NCBI GenBank assembly: GCA_001599915.1
Contig: BCIG01000014.1
Coordinates: forward strand, 248,001 to 312,000
Direction: 5' to 3'
Source: Symbiotaphrina buchneri
Lineage: Eukaryota; Ascomycota; Symbiotaphrinales; Symbiotaphrinaceae
DNA length: 64,000 nt
The notes beneath the pieces are model-generated. The model was not told where the DNA came from, made no database searches, and was given only the letters and a program-made list of their open reading frames with translations. The position numbers and the translations under genes were made by a program. Below, one piece after another: positions 43,080 to 55,138 of the stretch; the stretch's first letter is position 1, and the number at the start of each line of letters is the position of its first letter.

Positions 43080-46000
43080 TCATCTCCTCGGTAAGTTGGC
43101 GGCCATCCTCCCGCCACCAGAAGCGAGACTCTGCCGTACGATCATCTCTGCAGCTGCAGCTGCCGCAAGTCTTTCCTTCTGTCTACTGCGGTCTTTCAGG
43201 TATCTCTCTGCTTCGGGTCTCATCCGTAGTATTCGCAAAATCATGTCATCATTTGGTTCCATCTGTGCTTCTCTCCTCTTCTCTTCCTTGGCTTTTCGCA
43301 TCGTGCCAAGATTTCTACTCATTAGGATCGTCTTCGACCGCCTTACCGAAGGCAGGCCAAGGATTCCGCCAAAGGCCGATGCTGACCCAGCAAGGGAGGC
43401 GGGAGCGCTCAGGCGGTTGCGTTGAGCTTGTTGGCGGGCTACAGCCGCAGAAGCCATACGCTCTGATTCCCTGATCAAACTTTCAGTAGAATCAAAATAA
43501 AAAAAATTTAAGCTCTGAATGTCGTGATATTTTGGAGATTTGAGGACATCTGCAGGGACTCCTTCACCGTTTTGGTGGAAGAAGTCGAATAAGAGCTGTA
43601 TATACTGAGCTTGGGGAAGAATAAGCAGCTGGAGAAGAGCAACGTACCTTGAGCCATTTGAAGACGACGTCAAGTTCTTGCTGCGTAAGCTGTGGCTGCC
43701 GGGATGGTTTGTCGGACAGAGGTGGAACCAGCAAACCCTCTATTGTCACCAACACTTCCTTCCATATCCTGGTCATAACCATGACTAATGCTGAGTCGGT
43801 AAGAGTTTGCTTCATAATGGCGAAATTGTCCCAGAAATAGGTGTATAATGGTTCGATCGCCCTCTCAATGTCAGCATCCGTGACGCCCTGGAATGTGGAC
43901 TGAGGTCGATTCCGCGAAAAATAATTGGAAACAGCCGAAATACTGATGCCTTTCGATAGTAGACTTTTCAGGGCATTGCGAGACAGACAATGATGTATAT
44001 ACGCCGTAAGCTTGTATTGAATGTCAGCAATGGCACATTCGGTAGCCAAGTGACACTCACCTTGTCAGTAATCTTCCTCGTCATATCCCTCTCCGACCTT
44101 TTCAACGTGCGGAAAGCTTTACCAAAATAGAATTCGATGTCATCTCTTTCGCCCTCCATACTGACACGCAGTAACAGCCTTCCCTGCGTGTCCAGATCAA
44201 GCCAGTATTCTCGAGGCATGAAGTCGCTGAAATGGGCCGGATCAAGCTTGATGGAAGTCCGGCCGACAGTATCGTGATCACCCAATGCATCCCAATCCCA
44301 TACTGTTGCAATGATGTTGAGCGGCCCTTGAGTAGCAATGTCTACGCTTTCATCCCAACGTGGATTCAAGTCTCCATAAATGATACGTGTCTTCGCCAGA
44401 CGCTTCTGATACTCATCACCAAGAACAACGTAAGGGTCACTTAGTCCGTTAAGATCACAAGCCCGGAGGTCTTCAGCCTCGACTATCTTGATGGTGAAGA
44501 CATAATTCTTCGCTTTCCGCTCTCTTTGAGTGACCGGAGGCGTGTTTCTTCGAATGACGTCTGCACACGCATCCACATTGACTTCCTTCTCAAGATTATC
44601 GAGTTGATAAGTAGCCCACTCGATATTGTTCAGTTTGACAAATGACTAAGCATGGTTAGCTGCGAAATTACATAGTAGAAACAGCCTGATATGTTCACCT
44701 CAGGATAGAATTGGAAAGGCTCCATCCTCTCCTTGTTGCTCCAAGCCTCCTTTGCCAGCTGCATCCACTTCTCTTGCCGCGTTTTAGTAGGCACAACCGT
44801 CTGCTGAGGACTTGGCCGGTCCATTTCGGCACTGAACATTTTTTCTACTATTTCGCAATGACGAGCAATCCCAGTACCTACGGTACGCGCTATAGCAGTC
44901 ATGAATTTCGCATATTGTAAGTCGTCGTCCCAGTTCAGCTGGATTACCTGGTCGATGCTTTGTTTGAAAGAGCGAAACACATCCATGATGGAAGTGCTAT
45001 GGCGTTCTTCGTTGGTAGGCTCTTGTTCTGGATCGCTTACGCGAACAGTAAACCGGTCATGTTTGATGGCTTGCTCCACCCAGTCAAGGATCCTTTCGTC
45101 TGTCGAACGTATCCATCGCCAGACAAAGTCTGCTAGAAGCCCCTCAATATGAAAGGCAAACGGCACCCTAAGGGAATCAGCCAAGAATCGGTATGACTAT
45201 CAATCTGCACACTTACTCGGGAAGAGCCTCATGGTGTGTACGACGGATCGCCACAAGTTCCCGGTAGAGTGTGAATCCATCCTCTATGGGTACTTCCACC
45301 CCCTTTACTTGGGATAGCTCAAGCACGGTAGCTACAAAGCTTCGTGCTTCTTGGGCGTATGCGGGAAAAACTGCCGCTACGAGGACCATCAATGGATTGA
45401 CACTGTCCGAATGTTAGTCGACACTAGACTTAAGTGGGACTGCACGACGTACCCCATGATCTCTGGTGACTTGCGGTATCTTCTCTGTATCTTGTCGGCT
45501 AACTTCATTACTGCCTTTGCAAGCTCGATGATATGATAGAACTCCCATTGCTCCGTATCAGCAGGGATTATTTTGTCTACCAACGAATGGTAGGTCTCAA
45601 GAGCCCTATCTCTCAAGGAGTCCTTAAGTGCTTGTGAAAAATCATCCAAATCTTGCTGGCGCTTGGTAAAATGAGGATCTTCGTAGATATGATCTTCCAA
45701 TAGCGCCATGAGAAGAGCGATGGAAGGAGGCTTGGTTTCGTAGCATTTCTGAAGCGCGGCATACAATTCCCTTAGAAGAGCGTCATGTACAGCACTCAAT
45801 ATGTGTCGGTATAAGGCGAAATCTGTGATTGTCCACCTTGAGGAATCGAAAGCCGATGCCATTACAGCAGACGACTTTGCATCCTGTGGATGCTCTTTAA
45901 CGAAGACGAATGCGGCGTAGAGTGTTTCCGTGTCAATCTCTTGATTCACGAACTTTTCACGGATCACATCCAGAAACAATATCAAGCGAGAGAAATTTGG

Positions 46001-47386
46001 GATCCTCCACCGCAGGCATATCTCGTTCAAAAGCTCTGAAGAAGCTTTGGAGAGGAGTTTGAGAGCATTCGCGTCAGAAGGCTCAATAGTTTTGTCTTGG
46101 AGATCGTACGTCAAGGCTTGCTGTAGAATGTAGCGATAGTGAAGTCTAGGATCTGGCGCAATGAACACAAAGGGGTGGGCTTCTTCGCTAGTCCGATCGG
46201 CATTGTCAGAAATTGATAGCCCACTTAGGTCGACTGGCTGGTCAATGATATAAGATGTTCCATCCTCTGAGGTGTTGGAAAGATTTTTTGATATTTCCAA
46301 ATATGCAGCATCGTTCGAGCTGATATTGCGTGCAGCTGGATTGAACTGCGGAAGTGCCCCTCCAGGAGCGGATTTCGCCAGCTCCGGATTCGATTGCAAG
46401 ATTGCAAGCATCATCTGTGAGAGATCAGGAATCTCCGCTTTTTTCCATGCTTCGTACGCCTCCTCAACGTCAAAGTCATCGCTTGTGAGTGTCTTTTTCG
46501 TGTTAAAGTTCAGATAATTTTGATAAGTCTTCAGGTCTTTCAATGCGGCATTCTCGGTCCAAGTGTTCTTATTTTTATTTATGTCGGCCTGCACCTGCTC
46601 ATTGGTTAGGCTGAAGATGCGCGCAACGACCTGGACCAGTGGCATGTCCTTGACTTCATAGCTCAATGGTACAAGGACCTCGACCGTGTGCCCTGCTGTC
46701 TGGGTATTCGAGACGAGATCCGAATCGTGCTTAAGCAATTTACTTTCCAAGGTTGCAAGGCGCGTTGACAACTCCGGTCTGTCACGGACCCAGTCATGGT
46801 CCTTCAGAGTCGAGCTTAGCAATCGGACAAACAGGGCCACATGTCGGTCCACCATCAATTTCCAGGTATCGTCCCCTGGTGCCTTGCCTTTCTGCAATTC
46901 CTTTGTAGCACTGGAGAAGAATATGAGCACTAGGTCTTCCACTCTCCTGTCCTTCTCCATTCGTCTCCTGAAGCTTTGTTCCATGAAGGCATTGTAAAAC
47001 TGGCCAAAGGTCCTTTTCACCACAGGATCGAGGTATTCTGGTCGCTTCTCTTTCCCCATTATCACCCCAGTCAAGCGCTTCTCCAATTCCGCCGCAAACC
47101 CATGAGGAAACCGGGTACTCTTGGAATCTCTTATGAGAGAAAAGTCCTTCATCAGATCGTTTATCGAACTCGAAGATCGCTGGATAGCTTGCTGGGGCGC
47201 AGGCACGTGCTGCGTTCTGCGTGCGCGAGGCTGTAAGAGGTATGCCAGATATGCCACTCGCAAGGCGTATGTATATGCCTCGTAGTGGTCGACTGCACGT
47301 TTGTGTCCCCTCGAATTTCCTCGAGCTTGTAGTCGCCCTCCATCCTCGAGGCTGCTCTTACGACCATTTGCGGGCGGATTTCCCAT
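43080..47386 (-). CDS. UNC13-like C2/MUN domain protein
   Basis: Six exons (47386-45453, 45402-45217, 45167-44699, 44645-44061, 44010-43648, 43595-43080) encode 1350 residues. The first two thirds are helical MUN/MHD-type sequence (for example SSELLNEICLRWRIPNFSRL, FYHIIELAKAVMKLADKIQR, VPFAFHIEGLLADFVWRWIR). A C2 domain sits at about 895-1020: YVFTIKIVEAEDLRACDLNG, LSDPYVVLGDEYQKRLAKTR, DLNPRWDESVDI, WDWDALGDHDTVGRTSIKLD. It has the Asp residues of a calcium-binding C2 loop. The second MHD-like part follows (IERAIEPLYTYFWDNFAIMK; LTQQELDVVFKWLK joined to LLFDFFHQNGEGVP). Fungal relatives include S. pombe git1. The family suggests vesicle tethering or priming, or cAMP-pathway support; which applies here is unknown. 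Divergent from dihydroorotase. Confidence 0.9.
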
Positions 47387-48040
47387 CTTGTGAAATCGGC
47401 GCCATCACGGAGACTCCCCTCAGTCGTCCAGCTAGAGATCGACCAGCTAGAGATCGACGTTCAGAGAGACGTTGGCAAGGGGCCCCGCCTTAAAGCACAT
47501 GCTCCAGTGGGGTAGTTGATGGAGCTGCTCCCGATGAAACGGACAACCATCTTTCTGCTCGTTCTTCAGCGCTTGGTAACCAGCATTCACCGATGTTGGT
47601 GACGACAAAGGGGTCAGCTGCCAAGTAACCGCAGTACGAAGTACTTCGTTGATCCTGGACAGCTTCGACACGAACTGGTAGAACTAACAAATGCCTTGTA
47701 AAATCATTTGGAGATCTACGATAAGGAGAAGGATCCTTCAACGTCTTACTTGAACATTTACAGTGATACTAAAATAATTGCATCAGTTGATTAAGGGAAG
47801 GTAGTTTTTGACTATCGACGAGTACTAGGTAGGTAGGTATTTATCGCATGTGCGAGCAAAAGCTGGCGGTCGCGGCTGTCAAGTTTTCTGATTGGACGGT
47901 TGGACCACTTGTCCGAGACAAGCAACAGGCTTGGCGGCCGGTTGGAAACCTTGCGAGGTTGATTGGAATCCCAAGCGCATCTTGCACTTCTGAGAAAATA
48001 ATCCTCGAGACATCCAGAAAGGATATCCTTTTTCAGCAAG
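47387..48040. promoter_or_regulatory. divergent promoter, UNC13-like / dihydroorotase
   Basis: These 654 nt carry a perfect 14-bp palindrome (47636-47649) and three GGTA units (47828-47839). An upstream ATG at 47848 opens a 104-codon frame that overlaps the dihydroorotase start in another frame. I regard the frame as probably non-coding. Confidence 0.45.
47636..47649. repeat. perfect 14-bp palindrome
   Basis: ACGAAGTACTTCGT is identical to its reverse complement and lies about 250 nt from the UNC13-like start and 390 nt from the dihydroorotase start. Confidence 0.6.
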
Positions 48041-49572
48041 ATGAGGCTGAAAAATGTACAAAGCTTGGAATTGCCGCCGACGGCGGACATGCATGTGCAT
48101 CTGAGGCAGGGCCAGGTGAACCACCCTCGCGTCCTGGATCATGCCTGGTTGGACTGGACTGACAGATGGCGAGCGCTGCAGCTGATGGAGCTGGTGGTCC
48201 CTCAAATTCGTAATGGGGGCGTTGACACGGTGTTTGTCATGGCATGTAGACATCCAAGTATCTCCGCCTGTCAGTAACTGACTTGGGCTGTAGCCAAATC
48301 TACAACCGCCTATCACAAGTGTGGCTCAGGCTCTAGAGTATAAGTCTCAGCTGCAGGCCATTGAACCTCGGGTCCATTATCTTATGTCTCTCTACGTGGG
48401 TTACCTGGGGTTATTCTGTCAATTACTACTCTATCTAACAACGCTAGCTTCATCATTCAATTACTCCTGAAGTAATCGCTGAGGCCGCAGCCGCTGGTGT
48501 AACTGGAGTCAAGATGTACCCTCAAGGTAAGGAGGCGGTTGACAAAACCTATGGACCCCTGCGTAGTGGCATTAATTCGGTCAAGGTGTCACCACGAACT
48601 CCGAGTCGGGAGTTGCGGCGGACTTTCTAGACGCCTATTCTCCTGTCTTCGCGGCTATGGAAAAGCATGACCTTGTCCTGAACTTGCACGGGGAGGTGCC
48701 GGGCCTTCCACCAAGCAACAAAATATCCCTCGAGGAAGCATTCCTGCCTGAACTGAAGAGACTTCACGAGAGATTCCCCCGGCTTCGATGCATCCTTGAG
48801 GCAAGCGGCTTCCCATTATTATCTACAAGGTTACTCTTATTGATATCAATAGCATTGTTCTACCGCGGCCGCTCTGGATGCCGTACGCGCTTGTGGTCCA
48901 TCAGTTGCCGGTTCGTTCTTCTACAGCTTTTCCTTATATTTAAAGTGATTCTTTACAGCACGTTGCTCCCCTACTCCTTACCCTCATTCTAAATATATGT
49001 CTTCTGCAGGAAGCATAACAGCGCATCACCTCTACTTGACAGGGGATATTAGTGAGATAGATCCCCTGGCCTTTTGCAAACCTATTCCACAAACGCCATC
49101 GGATCGAGATGCTCTCATCAAAGCCGCGTGTAGCGGCGACCCCAAGTTCTTCTTGTAAGTTGCTTCATTCGGTTTCAAGGGCGTGTCGTGCTCACCTTGA
49201 TCGCCTTTTAGTGGCAGTGACAGTGCGCCGCATCCCTTGGCTGCCAAGGTGCAAGGTAGACAGCCAGTAGCAGCTGGCGTCTTCACGCAGCCCTTTGCTA
49301 CCCAGCTTGTCATTCTAGCGCTAGAAGAAGCAATCGAAAGGGGAGTGATCGAGGAACAAGAAGTAACGCAAGAGCGTCTCGAGCAATTCTTGAGCCGCTC
49401 TGGAAGGCGCTTCTACAAGCTTTCTGAGCCCCCTGCTAAAGGACCACCCAGGATCGTTCTTGAGAGGAAAGGTGAAAAGATTCCCACGAGTATAAAGAGC
49501 GCCGATGGCAATGTCGAAGTTGGGTTGTCGAAACCTGCGAGTCCAGTCTTCAGTCTGCGCTGGCTTTCCTAG
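48041..49572 (+). CDS. URA4: dihydroorotase
   Basis: Eight exons (48041-48115, 48182-48241, 48294-48395, 48448-48526, 48586-48800, 48853-48910, 49010-49154, 49212-49572) encode 364 residues of a class II, monofunctional dihydroorotase. It cyclises carbamoyl aspartate to dihydroorotate in pyrimidine synthesis. The metal site is complete: HxH in ADMHVHLRQGQ, the carboxylated Lys in GVKMYPQGVTTNSESGV, His in LVLNLHGEVP and LEHCSTAAAL, and the Asp in FFGSDSAPHPLAAK. Introns 2 and 5 have GC rather than GT donors (48242 and 48801). No GT site nearby preserves the motifs FVM-PNLQPP and CILE-HCST. The segment after the NLHGE motif is GLPPSNKISLEEAF, a slightly shifted form of the usual text. Confidence 0.94.
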
Positions 49573-52151
49573 CTACGAAGGCTTCAGCTCAGCACTGGCC
49601 GTATGAATATACGACCTGCATCAGTCTCTCATCCAGGTACTTCTAGTACTAACGGTAGAGCTGTGGCTTCGGGCGATCGTATGGTGGGATTTCTTGTTTA
49701 GATAGTAAGTAAATGGTGACCCACCGCCGTGGCTGTTAAGTGTACGAATAGGCGTTCGATGGGGCTGAAGCTTTTGTCGATCAGAGACATGATTCACCAT
49801 GTGAATCAGAGCACGTTGATTCAACAAGTAAACAGGGGAAAAGAAATCAATGTAAAGCATCCAATATAGCATAAGAACGGAAAAACAAAAATAGGTATCA
49901 CGTCCAATGTTTTCGGGGACATAGATAATTTATTGTGTTTTCCGTTTCAGGGAGAGCGATGATCAAGTGCTTCATTTTTGCTCTTCCAAAGACGTAGATT
50001 TCCCCATCATGCCGGTTCCTGAACATCATGTTCGGACATGTGTGTCAATATTTCCTCAACGGGAAGACGGAGCTCAAGCGCGCTATGAGGGCTCTAGCTG
50101 CCTTATTCCACGCGTGTTGGGCGCAGATAAGATTACCACGAGGGACGGGGCTAACTCATTTGAGAATTACATCATCAAGGGGGCTTTTGGGAAGTGCTTT
50201 GTACGAAGTATTAATCCGAGGTGCCTGACTGTTTGAGACTGCATCGAGTGTCACACTGCCATAGCATTGTCATCATTTTACCTTGTTCATCTTCGATCAC
50301 GATTACTTAGTCCCTTGAGCGCTCGAGGATCTTTTCGATGATCTGCTTTTGATACGAGCAGAGCGACTTGGGCCTGCAGGCAGAGATGACGACATCGGTG
50401 CTTGCTCCACGCCCCGTATTTGTCTGAGAATGCTGAGACAGAGCCGTCATCTCTCGTGTTAGAAGACAGCTCCTAGCATTGTTGGACGCCTTGCAAAAGG
50501 AGACATGGACACAGCGAGGTGAGGCGAGAGGATACGAAGACCCTGTGCTGGCGACACGAACAAGCACCCTGAAAATGATGAATAAGAGATGCATGTCTAT
50601 GGCAGGGGCTGTGATACCGGTACGGTCACATAGCACCCGATAAGGAGTAAGGCACAAATAATATCATAATTTCACTGATGGTGGGTGGGTTTCAGTCCAG
50701 TTCATGGGCAAGGGACTCGTAGGGGTGGAGCGTTGGTGTGGAGAACACGGATCGTTTGGACTTTGACTAAGCATAAAAATAAATCACCGAATACCCGCTC
50801 AACCCGCCATCCGCATAAGGTACGTTTGTACCCAACCTACGTCAGTGCCTCGAGCATTTTTCCGACACGCGCACAGGGTCTCTCTACACCGTACACGAGT
50901 GTCACGAGGGCTGGTACGCAGCCAAACAACCGCCGCACATTTGGGCGATCGAGATCAGGGGATCAAGATCGGGGCAACAACAAGAATATAGCAGGTTTGG
51001 TGAAAGGATGCCCGGTGTACCAGGGCGACGAGCAAAATAAAAAGGAAACCAGCGGAGAATAATAATAATGATGGCAGTAACGAAGTTTGTAGGCAACATC
51101 CTGCTGCAGGGGGGCGCTTCCAAGATTCCGCGCGTGGGGCCCAAGGCGCACTATTTCTTCGCTTCCCTCTTGCGCCCTTGCCGTCATCCGGGCAGAGGCT
51201 AAAAAACATACAGTAACTTTGTCAAGACTAAAAGAACTACTGTACGTTCGTGCCAATGACGATCAAATCCGTTCGAACCTACGCGTTCCCACGGAAAAGC
51301 CCAAGGGCCAGTGAGACGCTGTCGTTGGATGCCAAGGAGACCCGCACCCAAGATCCTTTCTGCTTTAGCCAGATGGAGATCGTCCGAGTTGCCCTGTCGG
51401 TCGTAGCCAGTGTAATCCCGTCCTCTGGCAGCCAACCAATCCAGCCGGTCGGAGTAGGGGCGGAGCTCGTCCTGCTCCTCCTTCTCGTATGCGCCTGCCG
51501 ATCGACTCGATCAAGTCACGGATCCTCTCCTAGTTCAACAGTGGTCGGCCTTTGATACTCCACTACCAAAGGAGTTTTACCACTTGCTTCGTGCTGCTGT
51601 CCTCCTCCCACCGCACCGTTGGTCGACCTCCTTCTCTACCGGTCGACACCGCCAGTGCAAAACTTGAAGCTTGACACTGTCCGTCTGACCGTAGCGCTGC
51701 CTATCACTTTCGGTCCTCCCTCTCCTACTCCGTCCGACACAAACATTCTAGGAGACGGTGCAACCCCCACCACAATTTCTCCTAGCACAACTGCCAACCT
51801 GTCGTCCTCAGGAATCTTCTTTCCTCGAGTCTACATGCCGCCTGCCTTACTCCTCGACGACCATCCGCCCGATCTCTGCATTTTCAACACGCTCGAGCGT
51901 GAGCAGCTCTGGATTGCTGCTTGAGGAGTCGCCGCGGCCGTATTGACCACGACCAGACGTCGTGGTGGCAGTCTTTCATCATACCTAGCCAGAACTACGG
52001 ACGGGTTGTCAAGCACCGTCCTTCCACCAACGGTTTCCCTGACCCCACGATACTCCAACAACGACGGTTACATTTCAGTTTCTCTCGGCATATTGACGAA
52101 CACATAACGCCTGTAGCGCGAATCTCCATCACCAACACGCCCTCCACGATC
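49573..52151. other. 2.6-kb gap without a supported gene
   Basis: This is the longest gene-free stretch. Short frames occur on both strands (for example 49967-50236, 50685-51062 and 51250-51555 on plus; 50657-50307 on minus). None has a recognisable domain or credible splicing. An AAT microsatellite-like run sits at 51058-51073. From about 51600 the plus strand is pyrimidine-rich, and the frame of the next gene is open from 51921, so the last 500 nt may be a long leader of the SCOC-like gene. A lineage-specific gene or non-coding RNA in 49.6-51.5 kb cannot be excluded. Confidence 0.4.
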
Positions 52152-52789
52152 ATGTCATCGGGAGGGCCGTCGATTTCAGAGTACGGTCGTCCCGTTCCCA
52201 CCTTAGCAGAACCAGGCCCGCAACGCGGTCGACCGACATATTCACCCACCTCGTCATCATCATCCTCGCTCAGTGAAGGAGAAGGCACGCTAGCACCCTC
52301 AGCCGGCTCGAGACCCAGAGTGGGACCGCGGAAGAAGAGTGGTACCATTGTCGTATCGAAGGATACTCCGGCCGAACACCTCGAAGCCGATGACTTTGAC
52401 GAGGACGACGCACGAGCTATGAGTCCTCGAAGAAACAGCGAAGACGTGGAAAGGATGAGCCAGGATGCACGAAAAGCTCTAGAGGAGTGAGTGAACCGAT
52501 TTTAGGCTTCGACCAAGAAATCTTTGTTGCTGATACGTTGCTATTCGCCAGGCAAGCACAAGCATTACAGGCCAGTCTACTTGCTTTAATTGACAAGGTC
52601 GAGACTGTCAAGAGCGACCATGACCGACTTGAAGGGGAGAATAGGTTCCTCCAATCGTGAGTGGCATCATTCATGTGCGAACCCCAGCGGTGGCTAACTA
52701 CGCCTGGCAGATATATCGGCGAGCTCATGTCGACAAGCAAGATCACATCTACAGGGGCGGGAAAGGGCAGGAATAACCGCTCGAAATAG
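52152..52789 (+). CDS. short coiled-coil protein, SCOC/Slo1-like
   Basis: Three exons (52152-52486, 52552-52656, 52711-52789) encode 172 residues. The N-terminal 110 residues are Ser/Pro-rich and disordered. The C-terminus forms the family coiled coil: ALEEQAQALQASLLALIDKV, ETVKSDHDRLEGENRFLQSY, IGELMSTSKITSTG, ending in a basic GKGRNNRSK. This matches the SCOC pattern (EENLKLKSENQVLGQYIENLM in the animal protein). SCOC and yeast Slo1 bind Arl-type GTPases at the Golgi and affect traffic and autophagy. The start at 52152 is the first ATG of the frame that is open further upstream. Confidence 0.88.
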
Positions 52790-54135
52790 ATATCTCGCGC
52801 AAGGGTGTCGCTGTTTCGATTATTTTGCATTGGGACAGGCGTTCATACCCCCATACGGCCTCACACCACATGATATTTGCATCCAACGGCCGCCACCACA
52901 TTCGCTGTCATTGCTGGAATGATAGCGACATGCATCCTGACCGACGAAACCGCACTACGCTCGCGGTTCTGTACTAATAACATCTGCTCATTACCTGTAT
53001 CACCATCGGCTATCGGCGTTTATGCATCCGGAGTCTGGAGGATTGGATTGTTTTGCTTGTTCCTGGCTTTTATTTCGTCATGATCAGAAGGTCGCACCTG
53101 ATCAGTTCGTATCTCGGCCTGATACCCTCATTTTCTGTCCCCTGGGATGCACCTGACGAATCATTATGCATTATCGTTTACCGTTCTATGTACCATCATC
53201 GGGATTTTGCTCGTTCCCGGCTGTCCCTTCCACGGCGCAGAGGTTACGTGGTTAGACACAATAAAAGATTGCAAAGACACGAAAGCATGGCATTATGCCC
53301 CTCTCGATATGTAGATGTGAATATAGCTGGAAAACCTCCCTCACCACAAGAAGCTGGAACATGCACCAGCATACACCCGATATCAAAGGCTGGTCTCTGA
53401 CCCTCCTCGAGGCAAAGTTTCAATGATATCAAACCCCCAGTGCAATAGCAGAGATCATCCCATGAACCACACCAGAATTGATATCAACATTCATTTTCTT
53501 GACTGCCGTACTCTCGTAGTTTCTATTCGAGCTCCCCTGCCGCTCATATCGAAAGACAGGGATGGAAGAGAAGCCCTGTCTATCATGCGAGCCAAGATGA
53601 CGATCTACACTGCAATGTTTTGGACCTGCCTTACACCTTACAGAGCCAGCCCGAGGCGGCGAGACACCTATTGATTGGCGCCCTCTTTTTTACGCGTCCT
53701 GTCGGCTCACGGCCCATCACGACACAGCCGCATGGTGGTTGTATGTAAGATTACCTTGTAGTTTACGCTTTTCATCGCACTTCGACAATATCACAGCAAC
53801 CCCTTGCTTGTGTTCAGCGGAGGTTTGGCATCGTCCCTTGTATTGTAGATCATCACTACTACTACCTCTCGAGCGACATCCGAAAGGTGAAAGGGGTACG
53901 GAAAGAGAAAACCGGACTGTTTGTATGAAAAGGGCTAAAATCAGAGCTCAACGGAAGGCAAGCAAGGAACTGAGAGAAGACGCAGGTAACCGCATAGCTA
54001 GCAACATTGGCGACCTGCTGCAGTCATTTGACAATTTGATCGCTTGCGTCCCAACCAATCCTCCACCACTCTCCGTGAGAATCACCCGACAAGATGTCTA
54101 GAATGCGCCCGTCCCCAAACATCAGCACCTCACAC
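52790..54135. other. 1.35-kb convergent region, SCOC / 14-3-3
   Basis: Two 3' ends meet. Several short plus-strand frames are open (53053-53400, 53423-53674, 53739-54101) but look random. Long 3' UTRs may fill part of it. I see no RNA gene or repeat. Confidence 0.4.

Positions 54136-55138
<1,003 letters not shown>

Noticed and set aside
43629-43647. Very short 19-nt intron (CAG acceptor at 43629) in the UNC13-like gene.
   Set aside because: Below any workable intron size; the acceptor at 43596 gives a 53-nt intron and a better FKWLK-LLFDFF junction.
48801-48852. Alternative GT donor at 48829 in dihydroorotase instead of the GC donor.
   Set aside because: It would leave an intron of about 24 nt, too short to splice, and insert residues before the conserved HCST motif.
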